NCBI GenBank assembly: GCA_031002005.1 | Contig: CM061920.1 | Span: 50,570,610-50,634,609, forward strand | Reading direction: 5' to 3' | DNA from: Vandiemenella viatica | Taxonomy: Eukaryota > Arthropoda > Insecta > Orthoptera > Morabidae | Length of the DNA stretch: 64,000 nt | Shown: positions 57,401-64,000 of the stretch, in pieces | How the letters are laid out: each line of letters opens with the position of its first letter | Position numbering within the stretch: position 1 is the first letter of the stretch | Program-made: the position numbers and the translations under genes | Notes under the pieces: generated by a model | Database searches by the model: none | The model's input: only the letters and a program-made list of their open reading frames with translations | What the model was told of the DNA's origin: nothing

Positions 57401-57590
57401 TTCTGTAAACTGCAGATAAGATTTTCCCTTCTCCTTCCATAAACTGCAGAGAAGAATTCCCCTTCTGCTTATATAAACTGCAGATAAGAAGCCCCCCTTT
57501 CCTTCTGTAAACTGCTTATAAGAAGCTTCCTTCTCCTTCTATAAACTGGAGATAAGAATTACTCTTCCCCTTCTGGAAATTTCTTAGTCA
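54488..57590. repeat. minisatellite, 34-bp unit, about 84 copies
   Basis: The unit is CTGCAGATAAGAAGCCCCCT followed by TCTCCTTCTGTAAA (34 bp), with about 10-25 percent variation and occasional shorter units. The array covers 3.1 kb including an inserted SINE (55669-55897). Most units carry CTGCAG (a PstI site) and AGATAAG, a GATA-factor consensus. On the plus strand each unit also has a pyrimidine tract followed by CTGCAG, resembling a 3' splice site. On the minus strand all frames are mostly open because 34 is not a multiple of 3: the frames run into one another and give a 34-residue super-repeat (YLQFTEGEGGF, LSAVYRRRRGL, LICSLQKEKGAS). There is no start, promoter or splice evidence for a protein. 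Confidence 0.95.
55669..55897 (+). mobile_element. SINE family A copy inside the minisatellite
   Basis: CAAGCATGGTGGGTGAGCGG, GTTCGAATCCCCGTGTGG, CTCCAGGTGAATGCTGGGAT, CTCAATTCCTTCCTATTTCT, GAGGCGTATAGCCATAAATA and an A-rich tail. Array units resume on both sides, so the SINE arrived after the array had formed. Confidence 0.9.
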
Positions 57591-58534
57591 GATTTTAACT
57601 AAATATCCATGTGTTTGATGCTCATAGTATCCTAGAAGTAATATGTCTTCTCTTTGTAGATACCTAAGTGCTGAAACTTAAATATAATTTAATGTAGTTG
57701 TCACAGAGTAGTTGCCACAATGGTCCTGGCAGTTGACCTGGTTCTTGTCCAACCAAAGACTGACCTTACAATGTGCCGCCCAGGAAAGTAGATATGATGC
57801 CAGCTTCTGTCAAATCATACTAAAGAAATGTGACATCAGCAGTAGCACATTTCTAAGTAACCACCATATTCTGGTAGCATTTGAACAGTGATATAAATAA
57901 TTAACAATCAGTCCCAAATGATACAACACTAAATACACAAGATGAATGTTACAAACAGTCAGATAACTAACTCTGCTGATCTGAGACAAATTATGGCTGT
58001 TCCATTATCCTTCAAACAGTTTAAGGTAAAGATATAATTGAACAAACTGCCATTATGTCTTCCACAACTAAAGTTGCTCTGACCTCTCACATTTCTTACC
58101 TCTAACTCCAGGTGGAAAAAGGTAATAGTGCCTGGACAAAAATATTGATCACTGCAATGCTATAGCTAGCATGATCTATATGATGCTGAAGAAATATAAT
58201 TCTTCCAATGGAACTCTTTTTGCTATGCAGATAATAGGCCTACTATAAATATTGTGGATTGGCTGAAATGGATTCTGCTTTTAATTTGCACTTTTCTATG
58301 GACTCATCTGAGCTTTTCACAGTAGACAAAGTACTAGATTATATTTGATATTTAATATTCAGTTAAGTCATTTGACTGCACACTTTGAACTTTTGACAAG
58401 CCATTATAATGATATGATGGTTCATTAAAATTTGTGAAATGATGGTGTAAGTACAAATAAGTTATAATATATTTCAAATAATGGGAAAAGATAAAGAATA
58501 TTGAGCTAGTTACAAAATAATAATCATCATCATT
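57591..58534. other. gene-free stretch
   Basis: No gene or repeat recognised. Confidence 0.4.
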
Positions 58535-58740
58535 TTCCAATGTATTCACCCATTTCCCAGTTTTCTTTGCATTTCCTGTTTTGTCTCCACCCAGATCATT
58601 GCATCATCTGCAAATGCCATCATCTTTGACTCTGCCAGGTATCTACATCCCTGACCTGTGAAAATGATGTTGCTTAAAAAAACATGAAGTAAAAAAGGTG
58701 ACAATGCCTTACTTCCTCTTTACATCCTAAATCAATCTGA
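58535..58740 (-). pseudogene. LINE reverse transcriptase active-site fragment
   Basis: The minus strand encodes MAFADDAMIWVETKQEMQRK then LGNW, the FADD block with flanking residues of a non-LTR reverse transcriptase. Both ends are lost. The clade cannot be set from this length. Confidence 0.65.
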
Positions 58741-59067
58741 GTGTCTATTATCTATTTGTATGCAATTATTACACTTTTAATAAGTATTATGTTTTACAAT
58801 TTATTCATCTATATTTTAGGCTTGATCATATGATAGATAATTGGTGTGTTCACTCAAGCACAATATCTGCCAAAGATCAGCTCAGCTGGGTATTTACCTC
58901 TGTCCACATGCACCTTTCAAAACTGCTTTTGTGTGGAAGGTCGTTTAATGTTCGGACTTCGGAGGCAGGAATCCCTTGGTTGCAGCCTTTTAGAAGATTA
59001 GGATACAACCATTAGCTGACCGAGAGTCTAGACAGTCATCCCATACAGACTGGTCTCATAATAATAA
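58741..59067. other. gene-free stretch
   Basis: No feature recognised. Confidence 0.35.
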
Positions 59068-59200
59068 GTGCCAGCTTGTGCACATGGTCATCTTTTCCAT
59101 TCCAAACACTACTACTAATTCTTCAACCAGTATCCATCCAAGCCCCATCACCAACATAAGTCAGCACTCATTTCACCCTCCTCATGTGTACACACATGAC
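59068..59200 (-). mobile_element. CR1-like LINE fragment (C-terminal coding part)
   Basis: GTGCCAGCTTGTG, GGTCATCTTTTCCATTCCAA, CCCCATCACCAACATAAG and CACCCTCCTCATG follow the order of 60850-60965 in the long copy, with about 70 percent identity by eye. Confidence 0.55.
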
Positions 59201-59479
59201 CCTGCCTGGTGTCTCACTTCTGCACGATTAAGGCTGTATGCCAAACTATTGCGCTTTTCTTATGTTTTTTTTTGTTCGTCGTCCCAGTCACCTTCATCTG
59301 TGCTAAGTGTTGGGTCATATTTTCCTATCCTTATTTATTGCTTTAAAGCATTTTCATGATCATTGTTATTATTACAGTATAAGTCTTATTAGCCTACTTC
59401 ATCAATTAAATTTAAGATTATACAGTATTGATTTTACTACTTAAGGTATTTCATTTAGAAGGTACTAGAAATATTTAGG

Positions 59480-60590
59480 AATAATCATGCCTGGATAGTG
59501 TGACACCTGTTGCAGATGCATGGTAAATGATATGGCTTGTAGTGGATGTATGAAGTGGTTTCATTGAGCATTTAGTGGAGAGGGAAATAAATGAGGCTCT
59601 CCCACGGTTTTGTCGACTTGAGGCTTGGCCTGTGGGGGCTTAGCCTGTTGGGGCTCAGCCTGTAGGGACACAGCCTATAGAGGTAGAAAAGAGAGATGGT
59701 GGGTTTAGTGAGGAGGGTGAGAATGATGGTTTGGAGCTGATAACCTGTCATAGGGGAAATACAATTAACAGAATGAAGAAGCCAGAAACTTCAGGAATTG
59801 TGGGGGGAAAATGGGTTTGACCTATTAGCAGAGTGAGGAAGGGAAGAGTCTCATGTAGTTTTAGGAGTAGGTAAGATACAGCCGGCCTTTAGGATTATGG
59901 GTGATCCAGGAATAAATGGGGAGAAAATGGTTCTGCTGCTAGGTAGTAGCCTTGGGAGAAGTGTAGAACCTCTTCTGCAGGACCAGTTAGGCACAGGCTA
60001 CCAAGTCACAAGTTTTTTCAAACCTAGTGCAACATTAGGTCAGGTAATAGGGGATATAGGTCCACCTTGTAGGAGTTTTACTAAGGATGACAGATTAGTG
60101 ATAGTGGGAGGTCAGGGAATAGTATTGACAGAAATGCAAATTATAGTATACGAAAGTGGTGAAGGAGACCCAGCAGGTCCTAAGATGCCATGACGAGCCA
60201 CAGGTGAACCACGGTGTGAGGTGGGTAAATGGAAATGGGTTCACTACTGTTCACTGGTGATTATAGACCATGAACATCAGTTACTCAGGGCAAACTTCTG
60301 AGGTAGTAAAAAAGAAAAAAAATCGGGGTGTTGGTTGCTTACCACAGTGGAAGAATGAATGATGTAGATGAAGCTCTTGCAATAAACTAAAATCATTCTC
60401 AGAGTTCAGAAGTGAGAGGAGAATGGTCATTGTTGGTGGGGACTTAAATTTACCAGGTGTCAACTTGGTAGGAAATAAGATTAATAACACTAGGGAAAAG
60501 AGATTAGCAAATACCTTATTAAGAAAAGGAGGCTTTATACAAGTGGTAGAGCAGAACACAAGAGGATGAAACAAATTGGATATTTCATAA
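59480..60590 (+). pseudogene. CR1-like LINE copy: ORF1 (PHD, esterase-like) and start of endonuclease
   Basis: Three blocks lie in order on the plus strand. At 59486-59575 a PHD-type zinc finger reads CDTCCRCMVNDMACSGCMKW then FH, with in-frame stops. At 59897-60193 an open frame reads MVLLLGSSLGRSVEPLLQDQ, LGTGYQVTSFFKPSATLGQV and TKDDRLVIVGG. This is like the SGNH/GDSL esterase domain known from ORF1 of CR1-related LINEs, although the nucleophile motif GDS reads GSS. At about 60335-60590 comes the endonuclease part: YHSGRMNDVDEAL, then VIVGGDLNLPGVNLVGNK and GFIQVVEQNTRG. The YHSG-MND-EAL segment matches the minus-strand copy at 63.6 kb, so both are one family. The copy breaks off at about 60595, exactly where the minus-strand copy ends. 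Confidence 0.8.
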
Positions 60591-60728
60591 TAAAGAACAA
60601 TAACATTAATAATAACAATAATAATAATAATTGATAAAATTGCGATGGAGTGCCCGCTCCAGTGGCAATCTCCCTACCCCCCTCCTTTTCCCCTTCCAAC
60701 ATACTTTTTCCCTCTACCAATTTTTACT

Positions 60729-61193
60729 TCAATTTTCTTTCAGTGTTTCCGGTAAGTTATTCATCACTTCTCTTGGAAATTTATTCCAGTCCCTCACTCC
60801 CTTTCCTACAAAAGAAAATTTTCCCACACCCTTATGCCTGAAATCAAGTGCCAGCTTGTGGTCATGATCAACCTTACCCTCCCAAGCACCTCTCTTAATT
60901 ATCCCACCAATATCTTTCCATGCTTCATCACCAGTATAGGCTTTGTATACTCCCATTACCCTCCTTATATCCTCCAATGAATCCCACTTGAGCTCCTTTA
61001 TCATATTAGTTACTGATTGTGTTTTGCAGTAATTTCCACAGACAAATCTGGCAACCGTACTCTGGACCCCCTCCAACTCCTGTATTTGATACCCAAAATG
61101 TGGATCCCAAACTACACCACCATATTCCAGCAGTGGTCTGACCAAAGTTTTGTACCCCAATTCCTTCACTTCTCTTGTGCATCCCCTCATCAC
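60729..61193 (-). pseudogene. LINE ORF2 C-terminal domain
   Basis: An intact 154-codon frame reads LGYKTLVRPLLEYGGVVWDP, QELEGVQSTVARFVCGNYCK, TQSVTNMIKELKWDSLEDIR and FVGKGVRDWNKFPREVMNNL and ends in a stop. The conserved RPLLEY-x-x-VWDP and RDWN blocks are those also seen at 20815-21198, but the sequences differ enough to be separate families. Confidence 0.85.
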
Positions 61194-62064
61194 TCATTCC
61201 AAAAGGTGAAGGATTTTGAACCCTTTCCCTACCACCTGTCCAATGTGTCCTGCCCAGTTAAGTTTGCTATCAAATGTAATGCCAAGGTATTTACATTTCG
61301 AGTCTTCAATAACTAGCTCCTTCCCCACTTTATAATCATAATCAACCTTTAGTTTTTTATCTGTGTACCTAATAAGCTGACTCTTCTTTGCATTTATCTT
61401 CATCCCATGTTGACTCGCCCAGCTAGTTATCCTATCTAGATCATCCTGCAGCTGTTTACAGTCTTCTATTCTTTTGATCCTTTTATACAGCATTATGTAA
61501 TCTGCAAACAATCTAACTTCTGACAGTAAACCATTAACACAATCATTCATTAGAATAACAATGGTTCCAATAAACTACCCTGTGGGAATCCCATGTCAAC
61601 ATCTACTTCTTTTGATATTTAATTTCCTACCCTAACATTTGCTTTCTACCTTTTAGGAATTCTTCCACCCAGCAAATCACCTTTTTATTAGCTCCAATAA
61701 TTTTTACCTTATTTAGCACCATTTTATGGCTCAATCTGTCAAAGGCCTTTGAAAGATCTAGTGCCATACTATCAACTCGACTTCCCCTGTCCCTGTCATC
61801 AGAAATATCTTGCATATATCATACTAACTGAGAATCACATAAATATCCTTATCTAAATCCATGTTGCCGACTTGAAAACCATTTACTTTCCTCACAGACA
61901 CTTCTAATATGGTTGCATATTAATACCTCAATTAATTTACCTATCACTGATGTCAAATTGATCAGCCTATAGTTTTCAACCCTGTTTGTCACCCCTCCTT
62001 TATGGACCGGTGCTACTATCGCACTTTTCCAGTCATCTGGTAAACAACAAGTATCCAGACCCAA
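61194..62064 (-). pseudogene. LINE reverse transcriptase, active site altered
   Basis: From right to left the minus strand has LPDDWKSAIVAPVHKGG and ENYRLINLTSVIGKLIEVLI (62064-61849), DSMALDLSKAFDRLSHKMVL (block A, 61815-61627), then EVRLFADYIMLYKRIKR (61550-61194), where the second catalytic Asp of FADD is Tyr. Frameshifts separate the three pieces and the GxPQGS block lies in the broken part near 61560-61620. It was a functional non-LTR polymerase once. Confidence 0.85.
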
Positions 62065-62177
62065 TTTAAATAATATTTCAAGGTAAGGTACAATGTCCCA
62101 TCCTACTATCTTTTAGACCTCTGTAGTAATACTATCAACACCAGCCCCTTTATGCTTTTTTAGATTCCTTATTTTGT

Positions 62178-62538
62178 TCATGATATCTTCATATTTAATT
62201 TCAAATTTTCTAATCTGCTCCCTCCAGCTGTGCGGATAGGCTCATTTCCATATATAACCCCTGAATTATTGTCCCTAATGGTCTCACTGAACCAGTTACT
62301 TAATAAGTCTGCCTTTTTCAAATCCTCAGTTACTTCTTCTCCATCCTTATCTATTATTGTCCAACACCCCCTCTTTCCTGATATAGCTATAGAAATTTCT
62401 AGATGCATCAGTTGGTCCCCCTGCACCAATAATATTCTTCATAAACTCATCCTTAGCCAGTTTCTTTGACATTATTAATTCCTTTGTTAGTTGTTTCATG
62501 CCTACTGCCTTGCTGCTTCTTAACTCTGTTATGTTCAC
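62178..62538 (-). pseudogene. LINE ORF2 linker between endonuclease and RT
   Basis: Two overlapping minus-strand frames give TKELIMSKKLAKDEFMKNII, FYSYIRKEG and GCWTIIDKDGEEVTEDLKKA then DLLSNWFSETI. The order FYSYIRxKxx, D-G, A-x-LLNxYF is typical of this linker in CR1-like elements. Confidence 0.7.
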
Positions 62539-62600
62539 GTCTCACCAATCTCTTTAACCTCCTCACCTCGCTGTTATAGTATAAAGGTGTGTACTTCTCT

Positions 62601-62885
62601 TTATCTCTGTTTTGGAATAAACATTTCTTCATCCTTTCTTATAATTTCCTTGAACTCTTCCCACTTTGTCTCCACTGGACTTGTGCCATTCTTCCATTTA
62701 ATAAAATAAGCCCTGAAATATCTTTTCAGTTCAAAGATTTGTGCCTTTTTATAATTGTATCTATTTCCCCCTTCAACTCTGGCCACTGGTTTACTGAATC
62801 CCTTTATATCCATCAGAACTGCATTATGATCACTTATCCCTTCGGTTACTTGATACTCAATTAGGTTATCATCTTCCAACTTTAT
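62601..62885 (-). pseudogene. LINE endonuclease, C-terminal part
   Basis: The minus strand reads MEDDNLIEYQVTEGISDHNA then VLMDI, containing the SDH catalytic motif of AP-type LINE endonucleases, followed by a basic linker. It is separated from the N-terminal part of the domain by the insert at about 62886-63370. Confidence 0.8.
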
Positions 62886-63370
62886 TAGGATTTTTTTTTT
62901 TTTTTTTTAATTGGGGGAGCACCCAAAACCTGCTCCTCCAAGCATGGTGGCCTTCCTGCTATCTACTGCTCGCATCTGCACATTCATTAACTTAGTAATT
63001 CTATAGGTGATCACAGGAACAGGATTGTGATGTATTCCATGCATCCAGGTGTCTGCCCGTTTACATGGGTCCATCGGATGAGATAGAAACTTTTGAAAGA
63101 AGAGACATGGCAGAGGGGAAAAAGTGCCAAGGTTTTACCCCTGGGAAGAAAACCTCTGTGATAGTAAGATACTGCCAGTGCCACGACAAATTCTGTGCTA
63201 CAAGGTTCGGATGTAAGAGGGATATGCTAGTTTTATTAGGATATGGTATCATGCAACAATTTACAGCTGGTCCACACACCGTCGCTGCCATTGAGATTGT
63301 CAGCTGATGCCGCACGCCGTTGCTGCTGTTGAGATGGTCCTGGAACATGCCGATTCGTTATAATTAGTAA
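62886..63370 (-). mobile_element. unidentified insert with poly-A tail inside the endonuclease
   Basis: A run of 20 or more T (62889-62908 region) marks a poly-A tail on the minus strand, and the LINE sequence resumes on both sides. The insert is GC-richer than the LINE and has an 80-codon plus-strand frame (63065-63307) with a small cysteine cluster (RYCQCHDKFCATRFGCKRD). TACTAATTATAA near 63355 and TCCTAATAAAGTT at the left edge may be a decayed target duplication. Likely a retrotransposed sequence; the source is unknown. Confidence 0.45.
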
Positions 63371-63927
63371 CAGCTGTGTGTAACAGGTGTTGTATGTGTT
63401 GGTGAGGAAAATATACAACATGTTTTATTCCATTGTTTTCTGCTCAACCACATGTGTAAAGCCTCCTTCCCTTACTAAGGTATATACAAATCTTTGTTCC
63501 TTAGTTCCTCACTTCTGAACTCTGAATATGTATTTAGTTTCTCGCCAAGAGCCTCATTTTTATCATTCATTTTTCCACTATGGTAAGTAGCCAACACCCT
63601 GACATTTTCTTTTTTATTTCCCCAGAAGTCTAACCCAAGTAACTCATGGTCATGATCTCTAAACACCAGTGAACTGTAGTAGTCTTTGCTAACCAGTATG
63701 AATACCCCTCCCCCAGTTGCTCCTCTGTCTCTGTGGTACACTCTGTAACCATAAGGAAAAACATCATTGTCTGGTACTCCTTCTTTGAACCAGGACTCTA
63801 CCCCTATAACCACTTGAGGTTTATGAATCTCAATTAGGTTTTCAAATTCAATGACTTCATTCATTATACTTTTACAGTTTACCAGTAACACTCTTATCAC
63901 TGACTTTGTGATTTTCGCCACTAACAT
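63371..63927 (-). pseudogene. LINE ORF2 start and endonuclease N-terminal part
   Basis: The ATG at 63927 opens 150 codons with VIRVLLVNCKSIMNE (the Asn motif), VVIGVESWFKEGVPDN (the Glu motif), GYRVYHRDRGATGGGVFILV and LATYHSGKMNDKNEALGEKL. Then the frame ends at 63475. Comparison with 60400-60560 in the plus copy shows that the following GGDLN block was deleted, because the sequence picks up again at GFTHVVEQKTM near 63460. Confidence 0.8.
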
Positions 63928-64000
63928 TTGCCTTCCCAGGTCTGCCCCCCTCTGTTATTTTTTCAAAAGCTTCTTCTATTTCTTCAGTATTAGTGATTTT
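63872..64000 (-). pseudogene. LINE ORF1 C-terminal end
   Basis: The frame KITNTEEIEEAFEKITEGGR, PGKANVSGENHKVSDKSVTG and KL ends in TAA at 63874-63872, 56 bases beyond the ORF2 ATG and in a different frame. It is cut by the window edge, so the domain content of this ORF1 copy is unknown; the plus copy at 59480 gives the likely layout. Confidence 0.65.

Larger units (their letters stand above)
60598..64000 (-). mobile_element. CR1-like LINE, long copy running off the right edge
   Basis: Minus-strand order from right to left: ORF1 end, endonuclease, a foreign insert, endonuclease end, linker, reverse transcriptase, C-terminal domain, 3' untranslated region, and a (TTA)n-type tail at 60598-60640. 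Several frameshifts and a mutated active site make it dead. It is longer than any other LINE copy here and serves as the family reference. Related 3' fragments are at 375-540, 54240-54487 and 59068-59200. Confidence 0.85.

Noticed and set aside
54488..57590. CRISPR array
   Set aside because: Direct repeats of 34 bp without unique spacers, in a eukaryotic transposon context; it is a minisatellite.

Overview
The window looks like a gene-poor, transposon-rich stretch of a large arthropod genome, most likely an insect. The evidence is AT-rich sequence with long gene-free intervals, short coding exons with GT/AG splice sites, and dense layers of broken LINEs, tRNA-derived SINEs, hAT, Tc1/mariner, Harbinger and Helitron elements. 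The repeat types and long introns would fit a polyneopteran such as a grasshopper, stick insect or cockroach, but nothing here fixes the species. I saw no bacterial operon, viral genome, CRISPR array, rRNA or tRNA gene.

Host coding sequence is sparse and all on the + strand. At 1275-1419 there is a GC-rich first exon encoding a signal-peptide-like N-terminus with a glutamine run, ending at a GTGAGT donor (phase 1). At 31640-31810 there is a second translation-start exon with a phase-0 donor; it joins in frame to an exon at 34328 that runs into a 1000-N assembly gap (34389-35388). I do not recognise either protein.

The left part (1-25 kb) holds pieces of two LINE groups. One is an RTE-like endonuclease-reverse transcriptase (82-358, 6137-7640, 9267-10620 split by a SINE, 18040-19560, 22060-22790). 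The other is CR1-like (375-540, 9096-9266, 20815-21265). A dead Helitron ends at 18000, and there are several copies of two SINE families: A, a tRNA-like head with a GGCGTAAAGCCATAA 3' end, and B, with a GGTTCGAAT B-box. The middle (26-31 kb) holds a foldback element, a nearly intact 1420-bp Tc1-like element with TA target duplications and a single frameshift, and two degenerate Tc1 relatives.

From 35 to 52 kb DNA transposons dominate: a ZBED/Buster-like hAT transposase fragment, four hAT-type elements with exact or near-exact 8-bp target duplications, several MITEs, and a 966-bp Harbinger-like element. From 54 to 64 kb there is a CR1-like LINE family in several pieces, including two oppositely oriented copies, one apparently inserted into the other. 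Next to one 3' fragment lies a minisatellite of about 84 copies of a 34-bp unit with a GATA-like motif in most units.

The window's content is chiefly the fossil record of nested insertions around at least two uncharacterised host genes, rather than a set of cooperating genes.
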